A DNA stretch of 64,000 nt, from contig RPFO01000065.1 in the NCBI GenBank assembly GCA_009746045.1, positions 2,534,484 to 2,598,483 on the forward strand, read 5' to 3'. The notes under the pieces were generated by a model that did no database searches, was not told the DNA's origin, and worked only from the letters and a program-made list of their open reading frames with translations. The stretch is from Mesostigma viride. Taxonomy: Eukaryota > Streptophyta > Mesostigmatophyceae > Mesostigmatales > Mesostigmataceae. Below are positions 29,341 through 40,111 of the stretch, one piece after another. A program made the position numbers and the translations under genes. Each line of letters starts with the position of its first letter. Within the stretch, counting starts at the first letter, position 1.

Positions 29341-29640
29341 AATTAATTAATTAAGAACATAGCTCCGTGGGCCCCAGGAGCATATGTAACACATAGCCCA
29401 GCTGAGAAAGGGGTGCCGGCCCATCTACTATGGGTTTTACATATACAGTCGGGGCTACAACCTGCAGGTGTAGGATGTAAACTATATCACCTGCTCTGGG
29501 TGCACAAGGTGCATGCACCTGCACCACCATTATGGGTCATGCATCCCGATCAGGCGCGCCGGCACGGGCCGGCTTGGGGAACTGGCCTAGAAGGCCTGCA
29601 TGGCATATAGGGTGGAAGATATCTATAGCTATCATTCTCA
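29341..29640 (-). mobile_element. Family D copy D4, inverted 3' end only
   Basis: Reverse complement of the D 3' UTR (AGAACATAGCTCCGTGGGC, GGTGCAGGTGCATGCACC, GGGTGGAAGATATCTATAGCT). It shares the TTAATTAATTAA tail with D2, so the two copies are tail to tail. Its inner end is cut at CATTCTCAATGAATATATAT by element A2. Confidence 0.55.
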
Positions 29641-31920
29641 ATGAATATATATATCTTTGACACCCTCATTGACCTGGCGGCTGGTCGCGTTCCTCCCGCT
29701 GCGCGCGAGTGGTTAGCGGGCGCTCGCCTCCTCGCTCTGCTCAAGGGTGTCTTGCCCCCCCCCGAGGGCAAGGTGCGCCCGATCGCCTGCGGTGAGGTGC
29801 TCCGCAAGCTCGTGGGCAAAGTGATCTGCCGCCAAAAGGCGCCCGAGCTCCGTGCCTTTTTCTGCCCGCCCCTCGCAGCGGGTGAGACCTCGGTGGCGGC
29901 CCAGCTGGGGGTGACGACTCCAGGCGGGGCGGATATCCTCATCCATTCGGTGCAGGCCTACCTCGAGGCCCACCCCACCCACGCTGTCGTCAAGGTCGAC
30001 TGCCACAACGCGTTCAACAGTCTGTCCCGCGCCAGCATGTTTGCGGCCGTCATGGAGTCCTTCGAGGACTTGTACGCTTGGACAGCCGTGTGCTACGGCC
30101 AGCCCGGCCAACTGGTTCACATCATGGAGGACGGCACTCGCGGCGGCCTGCTGTCGCGGTCGGGCACCCAGCAAGGGGACCCCCTGGGACCCCTGTACTT
30201 TGCCGCCCCCCTCCAGGGTTGCCTCCAAGCGGTCCATGCTGCCCACCCGGCGGTCGCTATTCAGGCCTACTTGGATGATATCTACCTTCTGGGCCCTGTG
30301 CCGGACACCACCGCGGCTCTGCTGGCACTGCAGACCGCGGTGGCCGACATCAACCTCCAGTTGACCCTGGCCAAGTGCGCGGTGTACTCGCCCCAAGGTG
30401 ATTGCTCCGGCTTTCCGCCCCAGCTCTTGGGCCGGGACGAGCGCCTCCATGGGTTGGATGTCCTCGGCGTTCCGGTTGGCGACCCCGCGTTTGTCATCGA
30501 TGCTCTGCGGGCCGCCCTCGAGGCACGCACTGAGGTACTGCCCTTGATTGCGCGCCTTCATGATTCGCAGACCAAGGGTCTGCTTCTGTGGTTTTGCGCT
30601 CACCCTCGCGTCGTTCACTGGCTCCGGGGCGCTCTTCCGGCTCAGGTCCGGCTGGCCGCCGAGGGCCACGACGAACGCATCCAGTCGGCCTTGGCGCAGC
30701 TGGTCCCGGGCCCCGACCTCCCGCCACATGCTATTCGCATTGCCTCCCTGCCTGCACGGATGGGTGGCTGCGGTCTGACTCGTGCCGCCCGGCTGGCCCC
30801 AGCAGCATTTTTGGGCTCCGTCGCTCAGTCGTGGGCGGAAAGCTGCCGGCTCCTGCCCCTTTTGGCAACAGCAGCGCCTGACCTCCTGGACCCCAGCAGC
30901 CCTTTGCCCTTCGTCACCGCCATCCAGGAGGCCTATGCTGAGATCCAGCAGGCCTGTTCTCCCGTCCGTGCCGCTCAGGCGGTACAGCGCCACCTCCCTC
31001 GCGGCACTCCCTCGGTCGCCTCCGTTCAATCTCCCGCCGCATTCCCTGCTCGCGTCATCGATAAACACCAGAAAACCTACGCGGGTATTCTGCACACGGC
31101 TGATTGGATTGCTCTTTTCGCGGACCTCAACGCCCAGGGACGTGCGTGGCTGTTCTCGCTTTCCTTGCGGAGTGTGGGCTCGGCGTACCTTCGTGCTCTT
31201 CCCATGGCCCCCCCATTCGCCTTGGCTCCCAGCCACTACTCGGTGGCGCTCCGGCACCAGCTATTTGCCCCGCAGCCCCTTGTTCCGGCCGGGCGGCCTT
31301 GTGGTAGCTGTGGGCAGCCGCTGGATCCCACGGGGACTCACTACCTTGCCTGCATGGGGGGCCAACAGAATCAGAATTGGTATTTGTATTTGCACACTGT
31401 CCTCCTGACGGTGGTGCTCGCCATGATTCGGTCGGTTTTCCCCCACGCGAACATCCGGTCCGAGGATGCGGATGGCGCTGCCTTCTATTCCCCCAACCAC
31501 CGGCCTGACATCGTGGTGCTGGACTTTGAGGGGGGTGGCCGGCATCTGCTTATTGACGTTTCGGTGGCGCGGCCCTTGGCTCTTAGCCACGTGGCTGGGG
31601 CCTCCCTCACGGCAGGTTACACGGCGGACCGGGCGGAGCGGGCCAAGCTCCTGGCCTACGGCGACGTCGGGCACCATCGTGTGGTGCCCTTTGTCCTGGA
31701 GGAGTTTGGGGCCATGGGGCCCCTGACCTCCGCCTTCTTCAAGGAGTGTTGCCGGCTCCGGGAGGACCGGCTGGACCTGGAGGGCCAGCGGGCCCCATGG
31801 TCGGCGCGGACCTGGACGTCATATTGGCGTCAGCGCTTGTCGGTGGCGCTGACTCGGGCCATGGCTGACATCATGCTCCGCCGTACGCGGGCTGATTTTG
31901 CGGTGCAGCAGGGCTATTAG
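29641..31920 (+). CDS. Open RT plus endonuclease protein of copy A2, 759 aa
   Basis: This is the only family A copy whose reverse transcriptase and endonuclease are in one frame, because its C-run at 29755 to 29763 has nine Cs rather than the eight of A1 and A3. Domains: KVRPIACGEVLRKLVGKVI (about 55), DCHNAFNSLSRASMF (about 120), GTQQGDPLGPLYF (about 177), catalytic YLDDIYLLG (about 211), knuckle CGSCGQPLDPTGTHYLAC (about 553), and endonuclease HRPDIVVLDFEGGGRHLLIDVSVA (about 620). The ATG at 29641 comes from the target sequence TCAATGAATATATATA, so truncation made a new N-terminus (MNIYIFDTL). It lacks PHD, RING and zinc fingers. Whether it is expressed is unknown. Confidence 0.65.
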   Translation: MNIYIFDTLIDLAAGRVPPAAREWLAGARLLALLKGVLPPPEGKVRPIACGEVLRKLVGKVICRQKAPELRAFFCPPLAAGETSVAAQLGVTTPGGADILIHSVQAYLEAHPTHAVVKVDCHNAFNSLSRASMFAAVMESFEDLYAWTAVCYGQPGQLVHIMEDGTRGGLLSRSGTQQGDPLGPLYFAAPLQGCLQAVHAAHPAVAIQAYLDDIYLLGPVPDTTAALLALQTAVADINLQLTLAKCAVYSPQGDCSGFPPQLLGRDERLHGLDVLGVPVGDPAFVIDALRAALEARTEVLPLIARLHDSQTKGLLLWFCAHPRVVHWLRGALPAQVRLAAEGHDERIQSALAQLVPGPDLPPHAIRIASLPARMGGCGLTRAARLAPAAFLGSVAQSWAESCRLLPLLATAAPDLLDPSSPLPFVTAIQEAYAEIQQACSPVRAAQAVQRHLPRGTPSVASVQSPAAFPARVIDKHQKTYAGILHTADWIALFADLNAQGRAWLFSLSLRSVGSAYLRALPMAPPFALAPSHYSVALRHQLFAPQPLVPAGRPCGSCGQPLDPTGTHYLACMGGQQNQNWYLYLHTVLLTVVLAMIRSVFPHANIRSEDADGAAFYSPNHRPDIVVLDFEGGGRHLLIDVSVARPLALSHVAGASLTAGYTADRAERAKLLAYGDVGHHRVVPFVLEEFGAMGPLTSAFFKECCRLREDRLDLEGQRAPWSARTWTSYWRQRLSVALTRAMADIMLRRTRADFAVQQGY

Positions 31921-32062
31921 GTTCCTCCCGTTAGGCGTTTCCATTGGTCTTATCGTAGTATAGAGCTTTGACATGGCTCTGTATATAGGTTTATAGCTGG
32001 GCGTTTGCTTTGGTTTGAGTGATTTCACTCTGCTGTAAGTAATTATATTTTTAATATATATA
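29654..32062 (+). mobile_element. Family A copy A2, 5'-truncated
   Basis: Homology to A3 starts at TCTTTGACACCCTC and runs to the family 3' end (GTAAGTAATTATATTTTTAATATATATA). It is preceded by TCAATGAATATATATA, the family target. The 3' end abuts the truncated copy A5 in the same direction. Confidence 0.8.
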
Positions 32063-32906
32063 GGTGCTCTTCCCATGGCCCCCCCATTCGCCTTAGCTCC
32101 CAGCCACTACTCGGTGGCGCTCCGGCACCAGCTATTTGCCCCGCAGCCTCTTGTTCCGGCCGGGCGGCCTTGTGGTAGCTCTGGGCAGCCGCTGGATCCC
32201 ACGGGGACTCACTACCTTGCCTGCATGGGGGGCCAACAGAATCAGAATTGGTATTTGTATTTGCACACTGTCCTCCTGACGGTGGTGCTCGCCATGGTTC
32301 GGTCCGAGGATGCGGATGGCGCTGCCTTCTATTCCCCCAACCACCGGCCTGACATTGTGGTGCTGGACTTTGAGGGGGGTGGCCGGCATCTGCTTATTGA
32401 CGTTTCTGTGGCGCGGCCCTTGGCTCTTAGCCACGTGGCTGGGGCCTCCCTCACGGCAGGTTACACGGCGGACCGGGCGGAGCGGGCCAAGCTCCTGGCC
32501 TACGGCAACGTCGGGCACCATCGTGTGGTGCCCTTTGTCCTGGAGGAGTTTGGGGCCATGGGGCCCCTGACCTCCGCCTTCTTCAAGGAGTGTTGCCGGC
32601 TCCGGGAGGACCGGCTGGACCTGGAGGGCCAGCGGGCCCCATGGTCGGCGCGGACCTGGACGTCATATTGGCGTCAGCGCTTGTCGGTGGCGCTGACTCG
32701 GGCCATGGCTGACATCATGCTCCGCCGTACGCGGGCTGATTTTGCGGTGCAGCAGGGCTATTAGGTTCCTCCCGTTAGGCGTTTCCATTGGTCTTATCGT
32801 AGTATAGAGCTTTGACATGGCTCTGTATATAGGTTTATAGCTGGGCGTTTGCTTTGGTTTGAGTGATTTCACTCTGCTGTAAGTAATTATATTTTTAATA
32901 TATATA
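32063..32906 (+). pseudogene. Family A copy A5, endonuclease end only
   Basis: A severely 5'-truncated copy starting GGTGCTCTTCCCATGG. The open frame 32075 to 32764 covers the knuckle (here CGSSGQ, first pair damaged) and endonuclease RPDIVVLDFEGGGRHLLIDVSV, with an in-frame deletion of the SVFPHANI segment. The 3' UTR and AT tail follow. Not functional. Confidence 0.7.
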
Positions 32907-33930
32907 TTAAAAATTATAATATACTTACAGAAAAGTGAAGGCACCCAAACATATAACCAAAGCCAAAGCTAACAAGAGATACCACTACAAAATAACTACA
33001 AGCCGGCATGGGATACTCCACACCGGGGAACGAAGGTAAACATGCAACCTAATAACCGTGCTGCGCCGCAAAGTCAGCCCGCGTGCGGCGGAGCAGGATG
33101 TCAGCCATAGCCCGGGTAAGCGCTACCGAAAGGCGTTGGCGCCAGTACGACGTCCAGGTCCGCGCCGACCAAGGAGCGCGCTGGCCCTCCAGGTCCAGGC
33201 GGTCCTCCCGGAGCCGGCAACACTCCTTAAAGATCGAAGCCGGCGGTCAGGGTCCCCATGGCCCCAAACTCCTCCAAGACAAAGGGCACCACACGATGGT
33301 GCCCGACTTCGCCATAGGCAGTGAGCTTGGCCCGCTCAGCCCGATCCGCCGTGTAGCCCGCCGCGAGTGAGGCACCAACCACATGGCTAAGAGCCAGGGG
33401 GCGAGCCACAGAAACGTCAATAAGCAAGTGCCGGCCGCCTCCCTCAAAGTCCAGAACCACGATGTCAGGACGGTGGTTGGGGGAGTAGAAAGCCGCGCCG
33501 TCCGCATCCTCAGACCGGATGTTCGCGTGGGGGAAAACGGACCGGACCATGGCGAGCACCACCGTCAGGAGGACAGTGTGCAAGTACAAGTACCAATTCT
33601 GATTCTGTTGGCCACCCATGCATGACAGATAGTGGGCCGTCCCAGTGGGGTCCAAGGCCTGCCCGCAGCTACCACATGGCCGCCCGGCGGGAACAAGAGG
33701 TTGCGGGGCAAACAGTTGGTGTCGCAGCGCCACCGGATAGTGACTGGGGGCTAGAACAAAGGGGGGTGCCATGGTGAGAGCTCGGAGGTAAGCCGCGCCC
33801 ACACTGCGCAACGAGAGTGAGAACAGCCACGCACGACCCTGGGGGTTGAGGTCATCAAAAAGAGCCATCCAATCCGCCGTGTGCAGAATGACCCGCGTAG
33901 GTTTTCTGTTGTTTATCGATGACGCGGGCT
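32907..33930 (-). pseudogene. Family A-like copy A6, diverged subfamily, 5'-truncated
   Basis: Reverse-oriented 3' part with clearly more substitutions than other A copies and its own 3' UTR (CTTACAGAAAAGTGAAGGCACCC). The ORF at 33868 to 33227 keeps the knuckle CGSCGQALDPTG and endonuclease RPDIVVLDFEGGGRHLLIDVSV; the frame then breaks near 33235 in GFDL. It ends at GCGGGCTGAATATATAT at the right. An older lineage of the family. Confidence 0.7.
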
Positions 33931-33940
33931 GAATATATAT

Positions 33941-34518
33941 TTAAAAAATATAATTACTTACAACAGAGTGAAATCACTCAAACCAAAGCAAACGCCCAGC
34001 TATAAACCTATAATATACAGAGCCATGTCAAAGCTCTATACTACGATAAGACCAATGGAAACGCCTAACGGGAGGAACCTAATAGCCCTGCTGCACCGCA
34101 AAATCAGCCCGCGTACGGCGGAGCATGATGTCAGCCATGGCCCGAGTCAGCGCCACCGACAAGCGCTGACGCCAATATGACGTCCAGGTCCGCGCCGACC
34201 ATGGGGCCCGCTGGCCCTCCAGGTCCAGCCGGTCCTCCCGGAGCCGGCAACACTCCTTGAAGAAGGCGGAGGTCAGGGGCCCCATGGCCCCAAACTCCTC
34301 CAGGACAAAGGGCACCACACGATGGTGCCCGACGTCGCCATAGGCCAGGAGCTTGGCCCGCTCCGCCCGGTCCGCCGTGTAACCTGCCGTGAGGGAGGCC
34401 CCAGCCACGTGGCTAAGAGCCAAGGGCCGCGCCACCGAAACGTCAATAAGCAGATGCCGTCCACCCCCCTCAAAGTCCAGCACCACGATGTCAGGCCGGT
34501 GGTTGGGGGAATAGAAGC
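33941..34518 (-). pseudogene. Family A copy A7, 5'-truncated
   Basis: Last ~440 bp of coding plus 3' UTR, near identical to A1. The frame 34518 to 34079 starts within SPNHRPDIVVLDFEGG and ends in TAG. Flanked by TGAATATATAT at both sides (33930 and 34519). Confidence 0.7.
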
Positions 34519-34529
34519 TGAATATATAT

Positions 34530-34610
34530 GTTATCTCACCTCCGTAATCTATCATTCTCAATGAATATATATTCATTGAGAATGATAGATTACGAAGGTG
34601 AGATAGGCAT
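34530..34610. repeat. Palindrome made by two opposed family B 3' tails
   Basis: A 40-bp fragment of the B 3' tail (TCTCACCTCCGTAATCTATC, 34530-34570) faces the 3' end of B1, giving arms of about 37 bp with one mismatch, centred near 34568 on GAATATATATTC. Either a second extremely truncated B insertion or an aberrant end of B1. Confidence 0.65.
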
Positions 34611-34781
34611 GCAACATAAGGAAAAAACCGATGACTGGGAGAATAACCCTGAAGAAATTAATAGTAATCTGACACAGACATCCAAGGATCACGCCAGCGG
34701 CACAAGGTACAACTAACTATACATCACAAAACTACACGCAGCAACAGCGCTGCCGGCCCACCATGCAGGCCTGGAAGGAAT

Positions 34782-37700
34782 CTAGACCGCGTGGGTCGCG
34801 ACAAAGTCGGCCCGGGTGCGGCGGAATAACACATCAGCCACGGTGCGAGTGAGGGCGAGTGACAGACGCTGCCGCCAATACGAGGACCACGTGCGGGCCG
34901 ACCACGGGGCGGTCTGACCCTCGAGGTCGAGGCGGTCTTCACGGCGCTGGCAGCACTCGTGGAAAAACTCCGCTGTCTTGGGGCCCATGGCCCCGAACTC
35001 CTCAAGGACAAAGGGGATGACCCGGTGGGGCCCCACATTGCCGTAGGAGGCAAACTTGTCGCGCTCAGCCACAGCGGCAGCAGCGCCGGCATCCACAGCC
35101 GCCCGGAGGATGTGGCGACCGGAAAGCGGCCGAGCCACGGAGACATCGATGAGCAGGTGGCAACCCTGCCCGTCGTAGTCAAGCACGGTAATGTCGGGGC
35201 GGTGGTTGGGTGAGTAGAGGGCGGCCCCATCCGCGTCCTCGCACTTAATGGTGGAGTGGGGAAAGACCGACCGAACCATGGCACACACCACCCGGAGGAG
35301 AGCGGTATGGAGATAGAGGAACCAGTTCTGGTTCTGCTGGCCACCCATGCACGCGATGTAGTGCGTCCCAGTAGTATCCAGAGCAAGCCCGCAGCTGCCG
35401 CAGGACGCACCCGCCGTGATGAGAGGTTGCGGGGCAAAGAGCTGGTGGCGGAGAGCGATGGCGTAAAGGGCCGGAACCAGTGTGAACAAAGGGCTCATGG
35501 GGAGGGCGCGCAGGAATGCGGACCCCACGCTCCCCTCAAGGGAAACGGAGTGAAGCCAAGCCTTCCCCTGATCGTTCAAGCTCGCATGCAGACCCATCCA
35601 GTCGGCACAGTGTAGTATACCCGCGTAGGTCTTTTGTTGTTTTTCATGAACGCAGGCAGGGAAGACACTAGGACTGACGACAGTGGACACGCCGGGCGTG
35701 CCCCGGGGCAGGCGACGGTGGACGGCCTGAGCGGGGCGGACGAGGTCGCAAGCCTGCTGGATCCCGAGGTAAGAATCCTGCACAGCCTGCACAAAGGGGA
35801 AGGGGGATGGGGTGACCAAGTCGGGAATGGCGCTGACGGCGCTGGGGACCAACCGGCGGATCTCCGCCCAGGCCTGAGCAACAGAGCCAAGGAAGGCGGC
35901 GGGGGCGAGGCGGGCGGCGCGGGTGAGCCCACACCCGCCCATGCGGCAGGGGAGGGTGGCCAAGCGCATGGAGTGAGCTGGCAGGCTAGGGCCGGGGAGG
36001 AGCACCTGCAAGGCGGCCTGAATGCGCTCGTCATGGCCTTCCGCGGCAAGCCGCACCAAGTGGGGGGGAGCGCCACGGAGCCAGTGAACCACCCGCGGGT
36101 GGGCGCAAAACCACAGGAGGAGCCCTTTGGTCTGGGGGTCCTTGAGGCGCGCCCAAGTCTCAAGGACATGGGTGCGCTGTTCCACGGTGGCCCGGAGCTC
36201 CTCTTCGACGTAGTCAGGGTCACCCACAGGGACGCCCAGGCACGAGAAACCACGCGCCCGCGCCAATGCCCCCGGGATAGCCGCGGGGAAGCCAGAGCAG
36301 TCCCCCTGGGGCGAAAAGACTGCACACTTGGGGAGGGTGAGCCGAAGGTTGATGGCCGCCATGGCCACTTCAAGGGCAGCCAGGGCGGCAACCACAGCGT
36401 CGGCCGGGCCAAGGGCATGGATATCGTCCATGTAGGCGAGGAGCACGACATCCGGGTGCGCAGCGTGGACACCTTGGAGAGCCTTGTGCAGCGGGGCAGA
36501 CAGGTAAAAGGGGCCGAGGGGGTCACCTTGCTGGGTTCCCGTGCGGGAAGCGATGTCGGCGAACGTCCCATCCTCCATGAGGAAGGAGAGTTGAGTGGGT
36601 TCGCCGTAGCAGGCTGCTGTCCACGCAAGAAGGTCAGGGAACGCCTCGCCGACGGCCTCAAAGATGCTAGCCTTGGTGACAGCATTGAACGCATTGTGGC
36701 AATCCACCTTCAGCGCCACATGGGTCGGATGCGTCTCGAGGTAGGCCTGAACTGTGTGCACGATGATGTCGCTGCCCCCTTTGGTGGCGACGCCAAGCTG
36801 GGCCGCGACGGACTCCTCAGTATCACTCCGGTTGGGGCAGAAGTAGGCGCGAAACTCGGGGGCCTTTTGGCGACAAATGACCTTACTCACCAGCTTGCGT
36901 AGGACCTCGCCGCAAGCAATGGGACGAACGCGGCCAGCAGGCGGGGGGACGTCGTCTTTCAGGAGGGCAATGAGGCGTGCCCCAGCCAGCCAAGGGCGCG
37001 CCGCGGGGGCCAGGGACCCCGCGGCCAAGTCGGCGGCAGCCTCAAAGAGTGCGGTCGCCCCGCCATGGCCCGCCATCACGGAGAGGTGCTCGTAGCGCCA
37101 GCCTGAGGGGCCGGTGGAGGAGGCGTTCGGCAGATCCTTCAGCACAGCCGTGAAGATGTCCAGGTCCAGGACAATAGGCGGGGGCGGGGGGGTGGCCGGG
37201 GCGGGCACCGCAAAGGCCGGTTCGTCGGGGTGAAGGTCGCGCAAAGCCTGCAGGGTCGGGGGAGTGGAGGGAGCCAACGCGGTCAGTTCAAGCTTTTGCA
37301 TGGCCCGGCTCAATTCACCTACCTTCACCAACCGCATGACGTCAGCTTCCACCCGGGCAAAGGAGGCGGCCCCCGACACCCGGGTGGAGGCCGGAGGCTG
37401 CAGCGCCCACAGCCCTTCCCAATCCCCGAGGAGGAACCGCCGGCAGCGAGCGATGACCGCACCCTGTACGCCACGCACGCCCCGCTCCAACGGCGCTAAG
37501 AGGAGCCGGGGGGTGACGAGAAACAGCTTGTGGCCGAGTTCGTCGAGAGGGTGACTATGCATCCGGGCCAGGGAAAGCAGGGCGCAGCGCGTAAACAAGC
37601 TCCGGGCGCGGTGAGGGACGTCCGGGAGCGTCATGCAAGGGTTGCGCGCACAGGCGGCAAAAGGGAGCGTGGCCAGGAATGCCCAGCCTGCCGAGAGGTC

Positions 37701-39987
37701 CCCCGGATCGCTCGTACCCTGCGATGCCGGTGGAGGGGCAGGGGCCGACCGAGGGGCCGCCCCGGACCGGGAGGCCGGTGCGGCCGCCGGGCCGCCGGGC
37801 AGGCCGTTCTGGGGGGTTTGGCGGCGGCACTGCCGCTCATGCTGGTACCGCCCGTGGATCGAAAAAATCCGCTGGCAATGGGCTGCCGGGCAGCGGTAGC
37901 AGTCCATGGCGCGCATGGCGGCCTCCGTGATGTGGGGGTGGGAAGCCCGAATGTGCACCAGCAACGAATTCCGGTTGGGCAGGCGCGCGCCACACGGGTC
38001 ACCAAGGGGACCATCGACTTGGCAATAATGGAAGCCATCTGAGGGGGTGCGCCCACCCGGTTGGGCCGGCCCGGGTCGAGAGGGGGAGGGGTCGGGAGCA
38101 CCCTCAGCCAGAGGAACTACAGCTGCAGCGGAACCCAGGGCGGGGCCGGCCGCCGGGCGGTCAGCAGGGCTCGTGGCAGCCGAGGACAAGACCGGCGCGG
38201 GGACGGCCCCCACGGCCGGGAGGGGGGCGCTGGAGGAGGCAGCCAAGCCGGCGCGCGACCCACGACCACGCACAGGGGAGGCAGGTGTCGGGGCAGGCGC
38301 GTGGGACTGGCGGCGCACGGACACGGGCGAGGGCCCCAGCGGGAGAACGCCAGGAGGCAAGGGGGAAAGGACCGCGGCCCGGCAAAGGGGGCAGGTGGCG
38401 GAGGTCGTGTGCAAGCTCGTGGCGATGCAAGCTTGATGGAAGACGTGGCCGCAAGCAGGGAGGCGGCAGAGACCGTCACCAGGGCGAGGCAGGTCCAAGC
38501 AGATGGGGCAGGAGGGGCCGCTGGCAGTGACATCCACCAAGTGGGCCGGCCCGTAGTGGGCGGGCGCCGCGTCCCACCCCAGCTCCCAGCTCGGCAGTCG
38601 GGCGATCTCATCGGCGGAGAGAAGACGGCGGCGCGGACCAGCAGGGTGCCAGACATGGGGGATGCCCGCAAGCTCGAGCACATCGTGCAAGATGGCGGGC
38701 ACGGCCGCACCCGCGCTCAGCTCAAGAACACGCCCCCCCCCGCATCGTACAGAACCAGGTCGCCGGCGTGCACGGTGACAGGAGCCCCGAAGTCAACGCG
38801 CAGGCGGGCGGCTTGCGCTGGGGTGACCGCCGTAGTCAAGCGCCCGTGGGCCTGCGCAACAAGGCCGGCCGAGCCGGGCCCGGCAGAGGCAAGAAACGTG
38901 TGCAGCTGAGGGCGATCGAGCAAGGCGTGGTCGGTGGCCCCCCCAGCGAGATATGTCGCACGGGCGGCCTGCTGGGCCTGCACGGCAAGCCCTGTAGCAA
39001 AGAGCACCACCGCCTGCGCCACTTGAGCGTCCAGATTCAGGAGCCATTCTTGGCGCACCGCGGGCAGGTGCCAAGGCAGGCGGCCGCCGGCATGGTAGTC
39101 CTCGAGGACAAACCCCCAAAGCGTGGAGGCAAGGACAGGGGGGGAGGCTGCCTGCAGCATGTGCCGGACACGAACCACAAGGGCACTAAATTCAGGGGGC
39201 CGTGGGAGCGTAGGAAACGCCGCGTGCAAGCCGACAGCGTCCAACAGCAAGGGGCAATACAGCCAAGAGAACGTGGCGTGCCGGAGCGCGCTGACGCCCG
39301 CAATGTTGGTGGGGGGCCAAACGGAGAAGTCGTGGGACCCAAGCGCGGCCGACCAGGGGCCCACCACAGGAGTCGCCGCAGGGTGTCCCACAGCCTCAGG
39401 GAGGAGAGCCGCCAGGGACCCCTCAAGCACAGGAGGACGCAGGTCAGTGGCCACCGCCGTGCTGGCCGGAGGTGGATCCCCAGAGCTAGGCGGGGCAGGG
39501 CCAGGGGACCCCGCGGAGGGGCCGGACGTGACGGCGCGGGGAGAGCGGGAGCACGGTGTGGAACCCTCCACGAGGGCCGCAAGGCCCAGGAGAGGGTCCA
39601 GCGAGGGGCTGCGGGAGGGGGCGCGGGCCGAATGGGATCCCGGGGTCGACACGGCCGCGCGTCGGGAGCCTAGGGACGGCCGAGGCGGGGCCACGCAATG
39701 AGGGCACGCCCAAGGACCCGGGGGAGGCAGCCGGAAGAGGGGCGGGACCAAGCAGCGCGTGTGCCAGCCGCATTGGCACGAATCACACACAAGGAGACGG
39801 GGGGCATCCTCACCACTGTGGCAGACCTCGCACACAAGCGAGAGTGGCACAGGGGCGCCACGACCGCCGTCGTCCAGGTCGCCCATCTCCTGCAGGTGCG
39901 CCGCGATGCGTAAGGACCGACGCGGCGCAGGGCGCCACTAGGCAGCGCATCCCGCGCCCGGGAGGTGCGTCGTCGTGAAGGAGGCAT
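34782..39987 (-). CDS. Family B polyprotein (PHD, RING-H2, zinc fingers, RT, endonuclease), two apparent breaks
   Basis: About 1,735 residues, nearly open. The piece 39886-38717 holds the PHD finger CEVCHSGEDAPRLLVCDSC...WHTRC...CPHC. The frame 38702-34782 (1306 residues) holds RING-H2 CPICLDLPRPGDGLCRLPAC with HVFHQAC...CPLC (about 65), fingers CQVDGPLGDPC and CYRCPAAHC (about 255-300), RT SSTGPSGWRYEHL (about 535), DCHNAFN (about 665), GTQQGDPLGPFYL, catalytic YMDDIHALG (about 750), knuckle CGSCGLALDTTGTHYIAC (about 1090) and endonuclease HRPDITVLDYDGQGCHLLIDVSVA (about 1165). The break at 38733-38741 (nine G on the sense strand; ten would be in frame) and one near 39930 are homopolymer-type. 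The role is target-primed retrotransposition. ATG 39987 is chosen by alignment to family A. Confidence 0.8.
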
Positions 39988-40044
39988 GGGGAGGTGCGTA
40001 AAACAACGGAACCGGAAGCGCGGGGGGAGAGCGAGATGCGGACG

Positions 40045-40110
40045 CGGGGGGTTTGGGGGGCGTGCCCCCCAAGCGGGGGGTTTGGGGGGCGGCAGCCCCC
40101 CAACGCGGGG
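40045..40110 (-). promoter_or_regulatory. G/C stem-loops before the B1 ORF
   Basis: Plus-strand GGGGGGCGTGCCCCCC and GGGGGGCGGCAGCCCCCC, each followed or preceded by GCGGGGGGTTT. The second matches the A-family leader almost base for base although the coding regions have diverged. It lies between the monomers and the start codon. Confidence 0.5.
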
Positions 40111-40111
40111 C

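Noticed and set aside
35634-36902. A 422-residue open frame opposite the family B reverse transcriptase.
   Set aside because: Shadow of the catalytic frame, with Gly/Arg/Ala-rich random composition.
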